IMG/VR virus record: IMGVR_UViG_3300020472_000138
Location: 1-27,802 of that record
Source: a virus
Direction: 5' to 3' (one strand)
Length of the DNA: 27,802 bases
The translations under genes and the position numbers were made by a program. Positions within the stretch are counted from its first letter, which is position 1; every line of letters begins with the position of its first letter. Positions 21,622-27,802 of the stretch are shown here, piece by piece. The notes below the pieces were generated by a model. It saw nothing but the letters and a program-made list of their open reading frames with translations, made no database searches and was not told the origin of the DNA.

Positions 21622-22776
21622 ATGGCAGAAGAAAAAAAATCATTAAAGAAGAGTTGGGCCCGAAGAGGATTTGAGAGAACAGCTGGTGGGCTTGCCGATT
21701 ATGCAACTATGGGGTTGACTGATTTTGATAAAAGAGGTTCAGCGATTTATCAATTTAATCCTATAAGTGGTGGTAAAGATAAAAGATGGGATAGGAGCGA
21801 TGAATTAAGTGAAGCACAAAGGGAACGAGCAAAACGAATCGCTCAACAGAAATCTCAAATACTCAAAAAGAAAAAAACAATAGCGAGTGAAATTTTACCT
21901 GGTGATTTAAGATATCCTTATACCGAGATTCAAGCTGATCAAGACTATCTCAAGTTTTCAATATTTACATATAAAAGATCTGGAAATGTAACCAAGAAAG
22001 TTAATCCAGATAGTTTCTCTACAGCCTTTACTGGTCAGTCATTAAAAGCAAAACCACTTGGTAATATTCTACTACCAATGCCTAAAGATATTAAAGATAC
22101 TAATCAGGCAAACTATGGTCAAGATGGTACCATGAACTTTATGCAAGAGAAGGGATTAACCGCAGCAGGACAAATCACTAAAAAAGGAGATATAGCAGGT
22201 GCTGCTAAAACTGCTGCAGAAGGTTTCAAAACTGCTATCGGAGCAGAAGGTTTTACAAATATGCCCAACGGTGGAGATCTTCTTGGAAATAGATTAGCAA
22301 TGGCAGCAGTTAATGTAATGGGTGGTAATCTAACATTCGATCAAGTTATGGCAAGAAGTGAAGGTGCTGTACTAAACCCTAACCAAGAGTTATTATTCTC
22401 TGGTCCTACACTTCGTAACTTCTCTTTTACCTTTCAGTTTGTTCCACGTCATGAAGTAGAAGCACAAACTGTAAGAAATATCATTAAAGCATTTAAGAGA
22501 AATATGGCACCCAAAGGTTCAGGTGGTCCCTTTTTAAAGACACCGAACATCTTTGAGATTTCATATGAAGGAAAGGCATCAAAATATTTGAATCGAATCA
22601 AACTCTGTGCTCTAACAAATGTAGCTACAGATTATTCGGCAGGACTTGAATCATGGTCAACCTATAATGATGGTGCTCCTATCTCAATGAGTATTGCTCT
22701 TTCATTTACTGAGTTACTACCAGTATTCAATGAAGATTACGGAGAGTATGGTACTGACGATGGAGTTGGATTCTAA
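21622..22776 (+). CDS. 48: Baseplate tail tube cap gp48
   Basis: A 384-residue protein (T4 gp48 has 364). It has a basic N-terminus, then FSIFTYKRSGNVTKK and LKAKPLGNILLPMPKDI, matching the conserved SPIANILLPRSK region of T4 gp48. An Ala/Gly-rich middle part follows. The C-terminal half carries the tube-like fold: LLFSGPTLRNFSFTFQFVPR, HEVEAQTVRNIIKAFKRNM and the last strand PISMSIALSFTELLPV. In T4 gp48 caps the hub and, with gp54, starts tail tube polymerisation. It is followed by gp53 in a TAATG overlap. No clear Shine-Dalgarno sequence precedes the ATG, although two late motifs lie close upstream. Confidence 0.85.
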   Translation: MAEEKKSLKKSWARRGFERTAGGLADYATMGLTDFDKRGSAIYQFNPISGGKDKRWDRSDELSEAQRERAKRIAQQKSQILKKKKTIASEILPGDLRYPYTEIQADQDYLKFSIFTYKRSGNVTKKVNPDSFSTAFTGQSLKAKPLGNILLPMPKDIKDTNQANYGQDGTMNFMQEKGLTAAGQITKKGDIAGAAKTAAEGFKTAIGAEGFTNMPNGGDLLGNRLAMAAVNVMGGNLTFDQVMARSEGAVLNPNQELLFSGPTLRNFSFTFQFVPRHEVEAQTVRNIIKAFKRNMAPKGSGGPFLKTPNIFEISYEGKASKYLNRIKLCALTNVATDYSAGLESWSTYNDGAPISMSIALSFTELLPVFNEDYGEYGTDDGVGF

Positions 22777-23435
22777 TGGGTTATTTTAGAGAGTTACCAG
22801 ATGTAGAGTATCAGAATTTTCTGTCCTCATCAATATCGTCACAAAGTTATTTGACGGTTAAAAACTTATTCAGAAGAAATAAGTTACGTGATGATCTTCA
22901 AAGTTCTTTCACAGTCTTTGATAAGTATGAAATTCAACAAGGTGCCCGTCCAGATACTGTTGCTGAAGAATTTTATGGTGATCCACAGTTAGACTGGGTT
23001 GTCTTAATGACAGCAGGTATTCTAAATGTCAGAGATGAATGGCCTTTAGATGATAGAGATCTTTATGATTATGCTTATGATGTTCATGGAGATAAACTTA
23101 ACTCTGTCAGATATTATGAGACTACAGAAGTCAAAGATAATAGTGGTCGTTTAATACTTCCTGCAGGTAAACGAGTGAATGAAGATTTTGAAATATACAA
23201 ACCAGATGAGAGTAATGAAATATCCACAAAAATAAACCCAGTCAGAGGTGTCTCTAACTGGGAATATGAAATTATAAAAAATGAAGAGAAAAGAAGTATC
23301 TATCTCTTAAGGAAATCATACATCCAACAGTTCTTAAATGACATGAGAAATATAATGGTATATCAACGGTCTTCGGGTCGTATCAATGATAGATTAGTGA
23401 AGACCGAGAATACACGAGTCTCTATGCCTCTTTAA
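22776..23435 (+). CDS. 53: Baseplate wedge subunit gp53
   Basis: A 219-residue protein (T4 gp53 has 196). It shares with T4 gp53 the N-terminal FTVFDKYEIQQGARPDTVAE segment followed by FYGDPQLDWVVLMTAGILN, equivalent to the YGNPQLYWVLLM of T4, and the C-terminal helix SYIQQFLNDMRNIMVYQ. The N-terminal part belongs to the LysM-like gp53 core that ties wedges to the hub during baseplate assembly. Its start overlaps the gp48 stop (TAATG). It ends two bases from the end of the convergent gp32 gene, so it is the last gene of the plus-strand island. Confidence 0.9.
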   Translation: MGYFRELPDVEYQNFLSSSISSQSYLTVKNLFRRNKLRDDLQSSFTVFDKYEIQQGARPDTVAEEFYGDPQLDWVVLMTAGILNVRDEWPLDDRDLYDYAYDVHGDKLNSVRYYETTEVKDNSGRLILPAGKRVNEDFEIYKPDESNEISTKINPVRGVSNWEYEIIKNEEKRSIYLLRKSYIQQFLNDMRNIMVYQRSSGRINDRLVKTENTRVSMPL

Positions 23436-23437
23436 GT

Positions 23438-24334
23438 CTACTGTTCTGCAAGAGCAGCAAAGTATTGTAGAGTATCATCTTCTTCAAAGGATGCCTTTGA
23501 AGCACTGGATGTTGTGAGTTGTTCCTCTACGTTAGATGTAGAAACATTACTTGTCTCTTCCTCATTCGCAACCTCTTCATCTAGTCTCTTCGCAGGTGCT
23601 GTAGATCCTAGTACATATGTAAGACGCTTCTTCAAGTCATCATATGACTTAAACTGGTCTGCTCCTACAAAGTCTTGTAAAGAGTACTCTCTCTTCCATA
23701 AGGCTTCTAGTGCCTCATCGTCATCGTTTAAAGGGCTCGGCTGAGCGAACTCGGAGCTATCGTAATTTCTGTATCCAGCAACATTCTTTGCTTTCAACTT
23801 GAAGTTAGCACCTTGCCATAGATCAAATGGATCAATAGGACTCTCATCTTCAAACTCAGGTTGCATTGCAGCCATCAACTTATCAAAGATCTTCTTACCA
23901 TACTTGTATAAGAATACCTTACCTTCATTTTCAGGATTTGTAGGATCTTTCACAACATACACATTACTAATATATGTAAGTTTACGCTTTTGTCTACGGG
24001 CAGTATCCTTACCTGCTTCCGTACCATTGTTCCAGAGTGAAGTGTTATACTCTGATACTGGATCTTTTTGGTTTAAGGTAGTTAAACTATTTTCTATGTA
24101 CCAACCGCCAGGTCCTTGAAAGGCATGACTGTATAGTTTAACAAATGGCAAGTCTTCGCCATCAGGTGCTGGAAGGAAACGTAGAACAGCATAGCCATTA
24201 CCTGACTTGTCTACATCTAACTTCCATAGTCTATCGTCCCCACCAGATGTATTATTCATCTTCTCTACTTCTTTGACTAACTTAGAAGTGAGAGTTCCTA
24301 GTCTGGACGCTTTTTTCAGATTACTGAAAGACAT
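23438..24334 (-). CDS. 32: Single-stranded DNA binding protein gp32
   Basis: A 298-residue protein (T4 gp32 has 301). The N-terminus has a basic KKASRLGTLTSKL segment corresponding to the T4 cooperativity region. The OB-fold core is clear: GYAVLRFLPAP, FVKLYSHAFQGPGGWYIE, YISNVYVVKDPTNPENEG, KVFLYKYGKKIFDKL and WQGANFKLKAKNVAGYRNYD. The C-terminal tail is acidic (EEDDTLQYFAALAEQ), as needed for partner binding. Of the T4 zinc ligands only the histidine is kept (His70); the three cysteines are gone and the whole protein contains no cysteine. GAGGTAATCTAA precedes the ATG. A strong sigma70-like promoter lies just upstream, inside the end of the preceding gene. Confidence 0.95.
   Translation of the reverse strand: MSFSNLKKASRLGTLTSKLVKEVEKMNNTSGGDDRLWKLDVDKSGNGYAVLRFLPAPDGEDLPFVKLYSHAFQGPGGWYIENSLTTLNQKDPVSEYNTSLWNNGTEAGKDTARRQKRKLTYISNVYVVKDPTNPENEGKVFLYKYGKKIFDKLMAAMQPEFEDESPIDPFDLWQGANFKLKAKNVAGYRNYDSSEFAQPSPLNDDDEALEALWKREYSLQDFVGADQFKSYDDLKKRLTYVLGSTAPAKRLDEEVANEEETSNVSTSNVEEQLTTSSASKASFEEDDTLQYFAALAEQ
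23441..23457. terminator. Weak hairpin at the gp53/gp32 convergent junction
   Basis: CTGTTCT-GCA-AGAGCAG forms a seven-pair stem (one G-T pair) with a three-base loop inside the last codons of gp32. No T-run follows on either strand, so terminator function is uncertain; it may be chance. Confidence 0.2.
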
Positions 24335-24379
24335 TTAGATTACCTCGGATTTAATTGGATTAAATGGATTTACTTGTAT

Positions 24380-24408
24380 ATTATAGCAAGGATTTGATTA
24401 TACGTCAA
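24380..24408 (-). promoter_or_regulatory. Sigma70-like promoter TTGACG-N17-TATAAT for gp32
   Basis: On the minus strand TTGACG occupies 24403-24408 and TATAAT 24380-24385, with exactly 17 bases between. It overlaps the last codons and TAA stop of the DUF1825-like gene. A start near 24373 gives a leader of about 40 AT-rich bases before the gp32 ATG, a place where gp32 could also bind its own mRNA, as in T4. Confidence 0.75.
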
Positions 24409-24730
24409 TAGATTGCTTAAGTTTTTCGATAGTGCTGTTCATTTGTGTGAATAATGTATTGATGTCAGCATTATCACCAAACCCTAAACCACTTATTGAC
24501 TTTTTCAACTCCTCTAGCATTTTGGTAGCATCAGGATCATCTGATAGAGATAATCTCGTATACATAATCTTTTGCTTCTCCAATAGAAGGAGTAATGTTT
24601 CAACATGCTCTAGTTTTTCCTCACGACTCATGGTTTGAAAACCAATCAAATTAGAATAAACATCTTGTTGAAGTTCATTTATTTCATGTAGTGCATCTTG
24701 AATAATTTCAGAATCAAAAAAGTTACTCAT
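24398..24730 (-). CDS. DUF1825-like protein
   Basis: A 110-residue helical protein starting MSNFFDSEIIQDALHEINEL. The FFDSEI(I/V)Q opening, the Y/F-rich first helix, the MSREEKLEHVETLLLLLEKQ helix, YTRLSLSDDPDA, and the closing LFTQMNSTIEKLK correspond well to the DUF1825 family, known mainly from cyanobacteria and their phages. The function of that family is not known to me. It overlaps the gp59 stop by eight bases and precedes gp32, so it is produced with the replication and late-transcription genes. Its helical build and location suggest a protein-binding role, perhaps toward the host transcription or replication machinery, but this is inference. Its presence is the best single hint of a cyanobacterial host. 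Confidence 0.75.
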   Translation of the reverse strand: MSNFFDSEIIQDALHEINELQQDVYSNLIGFQTMSREEKLEHVETLLLLLEKQKIMYTRLSLSDDPDATKMLEELKKSISGLGFGDNADINTLFTQMNSTIEKLKQSIDV

Positions 24731-25331
24731 TAATAATGTCCCGTAAGATTTTTTTATACTTTAGCATATTAATATTTATGAATGGTATATATTTTTTTAC
24801 CTTTAAACTGACGGATTCCCACACTGGGTCAGTCAGTTTCTCATCATACTTTTTTCTTAAAGAAAAGACTTCTAATAGTATGATAAGCGTTTCCAGAGAA
24901 ATCTCTGATCCCAGATATTTTTTTAGTACCAAAGGATGGCCTTTTGAACAACTGAACACTTCGTTCAATTTTTTCATGGAGAATAATTTGCTGCTTTGCT
25001 CTTTGAATAAGTAAGTCAAACTCTGTTGACGTTTTACCCATTCGGAGTAGTTCTCCTCCCCGTTTTTTATAATCTCGCCAATCCATAAATTTTGTGGGTT
25101 ATCAGTTGTTACAAAGTTTGCTAATAAAAAGTTTACCACTTCTTCATCAGAATATTTACGACTGGTTTTTTCAAACCAATATTTATCCTTTCTCTTATTG
25201 AAGGCAGCCATAGTAGCACGGGACTTACCTCCATACTTATGGTAGTCAAATTTAGGATTAGTAAAATGACTCTTCATTGAGAGATAAACGTGATAAGTAT
25301 CAAATGGTGTCACTTTCGTCTTCGGCATCAT
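24723..25331 (-). CDS. 59: DNA helicase loader gp59
   Basis: About 202 residues (T4 gp59 has 217). It aligns with T4 gp59 along its length: TYHVYLSMKSHFTNPKFDYH and KYGGKSRATMAAFNKRKDKY, then FEKTSRKYSDEEVVNFLLAN, correspond to the T4 YLMIKQH, AYQKRRDKYFF and LSEKY region. The C-terminal half keeps the LETLIILLEVF and LTDPVWESVSLKVKKY pattern. In T4 it loads the gp41 helicase onto gp32-coated forked DNA. Several in-frame ATGs exist; I prefer the ATG pair at 25326-25331 because the T4 alignment begins there, while the frame is open back to 25361. It overlaps the small upstream gene by about 30 bases. gp33-gp59-gp32 order is as in T4. Confidence 0.9.
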   Translation of the reverse strand: MMPKTKVTPFDTYHVYLSMKSHFTNPKFDYHKYGGKSRATMAAFNKRKDKYWFEKTSRKYSDEEVVNFLLANFVTTDNPQNLWIGEIIKNGEENYSEWVKRQQSLTYLFKEQSSKLFSMKKLNEVFSCSKGHPLVLKKYLGSEISLETLIILLEVFSLRKKYDEKLTDPVWESVSLKVKKYIPFININMLKYKKILRDIINE

Positions 25332-25512
25332 CTTCAGCTTCAAATTCAGTAATCGCATCAATAGGAACTTCTTCCTCTCCTATACGATACCAATGTACAT
25401 TATTACCTGTCTTATAACTTGGACGTTTTCCAAGATATTCTAGGTCAGGAAAATTATAGTCACGCAATATCGCTTGTAAACGATAATGTAATAAATCAAG
25501 TTGTGTTGGCAT
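25300..25512 (-). CDS. Small unknown protein between gp33 and gp59, 70 residues
   Basis: Start chosen at ATG 25510-25512, which shares a base with the gp33 stop (TAATG); the frame is open 20 codons farther but those overlap gp33. The protein starts MPTQLDLLHYRLQAILRDYN, continues FPDLEYLGKRPSYKTGNNVH and WYRIGEEEVPIDAI, and ends in a very acidic tail (EFEAEDDAEDESDTI). The first part looks like a helix plus small beta fold, and the tail like a DNA-mimic or partner-binding extension. No family is recognised. The stable position in a gp33-gp59-gp32 cassette suggests a replication or transcription accessory role. Confidence 0.65.
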   Translation of the reverse strand: MPTQLDLLHYRLQAILRDYNFPDLEYLGKRPSYKTGNNVHWYRIGEEEVPIDAITEFEAEDDAEDESDTI

Positions 25513-25772
25513 TAAACTGGTAGTTTTGCCCTCGATGTTTTTTTCATAAAGTTTAACTCTTGTGCATCCCACTTGAGTTTTTCTTTTAGAGGTTTAGATA
25601 CAAGTTTAGTAACGGATTCAATCTCTAATCCATTCTTATCGCAATAATGACAGATAGCATCAATATAGTTAAGTTCATCACTTACTACTATTTTCTCAAT
25701 CTCTATAGCAAACTTTTGAGGTGTTAAAAACTTACTCTCAATTGCTTTTTCTAATTCTTTATTTGGTTCCAT
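25512..25772 (-). CDS. 33: Late transcription co-activator gp33
   Basis: An 86-residue protein (T4 gp33 has 112). I chose ATG 25770-25772 because CTGGAG lies about six bases upstream; the frame is open farther but those codons overlap the exonuclease gene. The core FAIEIEKIVVSDELNYIDAI, CHYCDKNGLEIESVTKLVS and LKEKLKWDAQELNFMK aligns with T4 gp33 from IIEKMVEEFGMSYLEATTAF to the SEAIDENLL region. In T4, gp33 bridges RNA polymerase, the late sigma gp55 and the sliding clamp gp45. The T4 C-terminal clamp-binding tail (TLDFLL) is not obvious here; the protein ends TSRAKLPV. Neighbour genes gp59 and gp32 support the call. Confidence 0.8.
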   Translation of the reverse strand: MEPNKELEKAIESKFLTPQKFAIEIEKIVVSDELNYIDAICHYCDKNGLEIESVTKLVSKPLKEKLKWDAQELNFMKKTSRAKLPV

Positions 25773-26439
25773 ATAACTCCAGTTTATCCCCAACAAATTT
25801 TCTAATATATTTGTCGAGAAGTTTGATGTACTTTGCTTTGTCAGTTTCTTCATAGACGACGCATTCTCCATTTTCACAAGCCATGATAATTACAAGTTTT
25901 TTTATAGAGATGTTTTTCATCTCATACAGCATACAACCGTATGCCATTGCTTGAACAAAATAATGTTCAATCCACTTACGTGGTTTAGGTTTTTTAGATG
26001 TCTTAAAATCTATTATCGCTAACTCACCATCATATTCTGCAATACAATCGACAGTTCCTGCAATACCTAATTGTCTACTATATAGAGGCCCTTCCAAAGC
26101 ATATATTTTATTTATCTTATTCAACTCAAATTTAGCAACCTTAAATAAGAACTTTGATAAGGGTTGTACCTCAGGAAGGTTTTCATTTTTTAAATAATAC
26201 TCAGTAAGAGTATGCATATCAGTACCACGACTTGTTGCTGCTTTCGTGATACGGTCTGCTTCTTCATTACCAACTTTCTTTCGCCAGTTAACAAAGATCT
26301 CTTTATTAAAATGACTAGTAACAGAAGTAATAGAAACTAGTTTAACTAATTCATCTACATCTGGAATAGAATAATAACGAACACCATCGATAGTCTCTCT
26401 TTTTAGAGGTTCGAGGTTCAAATCAACATGATTAAACAT
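25759..26439 (-). CDS. RecB-like PD-(D/E)XK exonuclease
   Basis: A 226-residue nuclease. Motifs in order: SRGTDMHTLTE (His76, Glu80), GIAGTVDCIAEYDGE (Asp131), LAIIDFKTSKK (Asp144-x-Lys146) and HYFVQAMAYG (Gln163, Tyr167). These are the metal-binding and catalytic elements of RecB-family nucleases, close in layout to the MGME1-type exonucleases often annotated in cyanophages. It probably degrades single-stranded DNA ends during recombination or host DNA breakdown. The ATG overlaps the phoH stop (TAATG) and the gene's 3' end contains the gp33 start, so the three are co-translated. Confidence 0.85.
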   Translation of the reverse strand: MFNHVDLNLEPLKRETIDGVRYYSIPDVDELVKLVSITSVTSHFNKEIFVNWRKKVGNEEADRITKAATSRGTDMHTLTEYYLKNENLPEVQPLSKFLFKVAKFELNKINKIYALEGPLYSRQLGIAGTVDCIAEYDGELAIIDFKTSKKPKPRKWIEHYFVQAMAYGCMLYEMKNISIKKLVIIMACENGECVVYEETDKAKYIKLLDKYIRKFVGDKLELYGTK

Positions 26440-27197
26440 TAAACAGTAGCTTCCATTTTAGCAATAAGATATTCTTTGACTAATCCTGAACGGATTATAT
26501 CTTCTATCTCAAACTCTATTATATCAAAAGATGGCATTTTACGCAAGATGTTCATAAAGTCTACAATACCATTACGATCATTAGTCTTTACTAAATCAGT
26601 TTGTCTAGCATCTCCAGAGAAAATAATCTTGGTATTTTCACCAACTCTTGTAATAATACTATCCAACTCATGGAAGTTTAGATTCTGAAATTCATCCACA
26701 ATGATAACAGAGTTATCTAATGTAGTGCCTCTTAAAAAACTAGTACTCCAAAACTTAATAGTATCCTGTGCTTTTAAGTTACCATACAGCATCTCAAAAT
26801 CAGCATCACTAGACATCTGGAACATATACTTTACCATATTCTTGTATGGTATTTGATATATGTCTGCCTTATCTTCATGGTCACCAGGTAAGAAACCAAT
26901 CTCTCTGGTAGCAACCAACGATCTTACCAAATATATCTGTTCATAAGGAGTGTTCTCACTTAATACATCTTTCAATGCATTGAATAAAGAAATAAAGGTC
27001 TTACCTGTACCTGCACAACCATAAGCAACTAAATGTTTACCTGCTTTATATGAATCAAATAACCTCTTCTGATTAGCATTAAGTGGTTCTATATCCACCA
27101 AATATCCAGAACCCAGAGGTTTTCTTTTTTTCATCTGTTTGGCAGTCATACCAACTCCAATATTACTTGGAGTATTAGATCTTTTCTTTCTAGCCAT
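26439..27197 (-). CDS. phoH: PhoH-like ATPase
   Basis: A 252-residue P-loop ATPase. A basic N-terminus (MARKKRSNTPSN) leads to the Walker A motif GCAGTGKT (residues 60-67), then SLVATREIGFLPGD, the Walker B segment SVIIVDEFQNLN (Asp168-Glu169), and IIFSGDARQTDL, all diagnostic of the PhoH family. PhoH is widespread in marine phages; it is linked to phosphate starvation in some hosts, but its biochemical role in phages is unresolved, with RNA-related functions suggested from PhoH-fusion proteins. The start overlaps the preceding gene's stop (TAATG), and the gene is followed by the exonuclease in the same manner. Confidence 0.95.
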   Translation of the reverse strand: MARKKRSNTPSNIGVGMTAKQMKKRKPLGSGYLVDIEPLNANQKRLFDSYKAGKHLVAYGCAGTGKTFISLFNALKDVLSENTPYEQIYLVRSLVATREIGFLPGDHEDKADIYQIPYKNMVKYMFQMSSDADFEMLYGNLKAQDTIKFWSTSFLRGTTLDNSVIIVDEFQNLNFHELDSIITRVGENTKIIFSGDARQTDLVKTNDRNGIVDFMNILRKMPSFDIIEFEIEDIIRSGLVKEYLIAKMEATV

Positions 27198-27445
27198 TAG
27201 ATTTTCTGTACTTTAGAACCAGGTGCTTTTGAAGCTTTATGTAGTACCTCATTCCATCCTGGATTTTTCGCAACTAACTTATTTCTCCAATCCCCTACTT
27301 CTGCAGCCATTGGACACGTAGATGGATCACTCCAATCACGTTTCCAATCAGGATTATCTTCGCACCATTGAGACCACTCTGTGATACTCATTGCTACTTC
27401 TTTCTGCTCACCAGTTTCTTTGTGAACCACAGGATATGTTGCCAT
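27197..27445 (-). CDS. Small conserved-looking protein before phoH, 82 residues
   Basis: Starts MATYPVVHKETGEQKEVAMS and contains ITEWSQWCEDNPDWKRDWSD, AAEVGDWRNKLVAKNPGWNE and KASKAPGSKVQKI. I associate this type of protein with the gene next to phoH in cyanophages, where it is sometimes labelled FmdB-like or zinc-ribbon regulatory protein. Only two cysteines (in WCED and STCP) are present, so a zinc ribbon is not convincing. It is Trp-rich with two similar W-x-D/NP elements (EDNPDW and AKNPGW). A CTAAATA motif lies about 22 bases upstream, and no Shine-Dalgarno sequence is evident. Function unknown. Confidence 0.7.
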   Translation of the reverse strand: MATYPVVHKETGEQKEVAMSITEWSQWCEDNPDWKRDWSDPSTCPMAAEVGDWRNKLVAKNPGWNEVLHKASKAPGSKVQKI

Positions 27446-27466
27446 AATGATAAAGTGTTGTAAAAA

Positions 27467-27473
27467 TATTTAG
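27467..27473 (-). promoter_or_regulatory. Late promoter motif CTAAATA before the phoH cluster
   Basis: CTAAATA on the minus strand containing the TAA stop of thyX (27470-27472) and ending about 22 bases before the next ATG. A late-type motif in front of metabolic and replication genes is notable; chance cannot be excluded. Confidence 0.4.
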
Positions 27474-27802
27474 ACCCACTCTAGGGCTTCTGATACAGCA
27501 GGGAACTGTTCGGTAAACACTTTCCTACATGCTTCTGCGATTTCCATATGCTCTTTTTGAGTACCATGTGCTGAACGTAAGTTAATATAATGAACCCAAG
27601 AACGGCATGAACCAGTCATATAGATCCTTGTAGGAGTACAAAGAGGTAATACCATTCTAGCACACTCTTTAGCAACACCCTGACTAAGCATTTGTTCATA
27701 TAATGCCTTAGATGAACTAAAAAGAGTAATCATCTGTTTCTCAAATTTTTCCACCATTTCAGGATCTAGGTCATCAGTCGAATTTTGACGATTTTTCAAA
27801 TC
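27470..27802 (-). CDS. thyX: Flavin-dependent thymidylate synthase ThyX, C-terminal part
   Basis: The frame is open to the right window edge and begins mid-protein (DLKNRQNSTDDLD), so the true start is outside. About 110 of the usual 210-250 residues are present. The visible part is typical of ThyX: KNRQNS, VAKECARMVLPLCTPTRIYM, TGSCRSWVHYINLRSAHGTQ and KEHMEIAEACRKVF, ending SEALEW. The RSW-to-LR region holds residues of the nucleotide and FAD sites; the RHRxxS signature lies beyond the window. The enzyme makes dTMP from dUMP using FAD and methylenetetrahydrofolate, supplying nucleotides for phage replication. A possible TTG or ATG-like start inside the visible part is rejected because the homology extends through it. 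Confidence 0.9.
   Translation of the reverse strand, partial: DLKNRQNSTDDLDPEMVEKFEKQMITLFSSSKALYEQMLSQGVAKECARMVLPLCTPTRIYMTGSCRSWVHYINLRSAHGTQKEHMEIAEACRKVFTEQFPAVSEALEWV

Noticed and set aside
24844-25086. Second minus-strand frame inside gp59
   Set aside because: It lies wholly within gp59 in another frame, without a ribosome binding site; the gp59 alignment covers the region.
27797-27799. thyX starting at the TTG near the right edge
   Set aside because: The homology to ThyX continues through this codon to the edge, so the gene is cut by the window.
26439-27802. phoH and thyX as novel elements
   Set aside because: Both are common auxiliary genes of marine T4-like phages; only their late-type promoter motif is unusual.

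Overview
The window looks like part of the genome of a marine T4-like myovirus, most likely a cyanophage infecting Prochlorococcus or Synechococcus. The DNA is AT-rich and very tightly packed. T4 homologues are recognisable by sequence: gp4, gp5 (N-terminal part), gp26, gp27, gp32, gp33, gp48, gp53 and gp59. They are mixed with typical marine-phage genes: PhoH, ThyX, a 2OG-Fe(II) oxygenase, cyanophage-style tail fibers, and a protein resembling the cyanobacterial DUF1825 family. A pelagiphage or other marine T4-like phage cannot be excluded. I see no tRNA, CRISPR array, insertion sequence, integrase or gap over 300 bases.

Layout. Positions 1-11010 (minus strand) hold host-recognition genes: a small operon with a 2OG-Fe(II) oxygenase and three unknown proteins (1-1395), a glycine-rich adhesin (1427-2593), a 699-residue fiber (2598-4697), an 1863-residue fiber ending in a self-cleaving S74 chaperone (4716-10307), and three small unknown genes. 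Positions 11038-20067 (minus strand) hold the baseplate hub and tape-measure operon: gp26 with a probable -1 frameshift extension, a 769-residue tape-measure-like protein, a 350-residue companion, gp27, the gp5 OB-fold protein, a 624-residue hub protein, a separate beta-helix spike protein and a short fiber-like protein. Positions 20146-23435 (plus strand) form an island of tail-tube initiator, gp4 head-completion nuclease, an unknown protein, gp48 and gp53. Positions 23438-27802 (minus strand) are the replication and late-transcription block: ThyX (cut by the window edge), a small protein, PhoH, a RecB-like exonuclease, gp33, a small protein, gp59, the DUF1825-like protein and gp32.

The genes work as an assembly line. 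The hub genes follow one another with overlapping stop and start codons (often TAATG), which suggests translational coupling. T4-like late promoter motifs (TATAAATA, or the variant CTAAATA) recur at gene junctions and often contain the stop codon of the upstream gene. Two sigma70-like promoters (TTGAC[A/G]-N17-TATA[C/A]T) precede gp32 and a 66-codon gene.

The most interesting signal is at the 3' end of gp26. A perfect TTTTTTC slippery heptamer, a 6-base spacer and a hairpin sit three bases before the gp26 stop codon. Slipping -1 adds 62 residues and ends just inside the tape-measure gene. This is the arrangement of lambda G/GT-type tail-assembly chaperones, here placed on a T4-type baseplate gene. 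Also notable are a zinc-less, cysteine-free gp32, a spike split between two genes, a divergent late-promoter pair built as a perfect inverted repeat, and a promoter so close to its gene that the apparent start codon may be untranscribed or leaderless.
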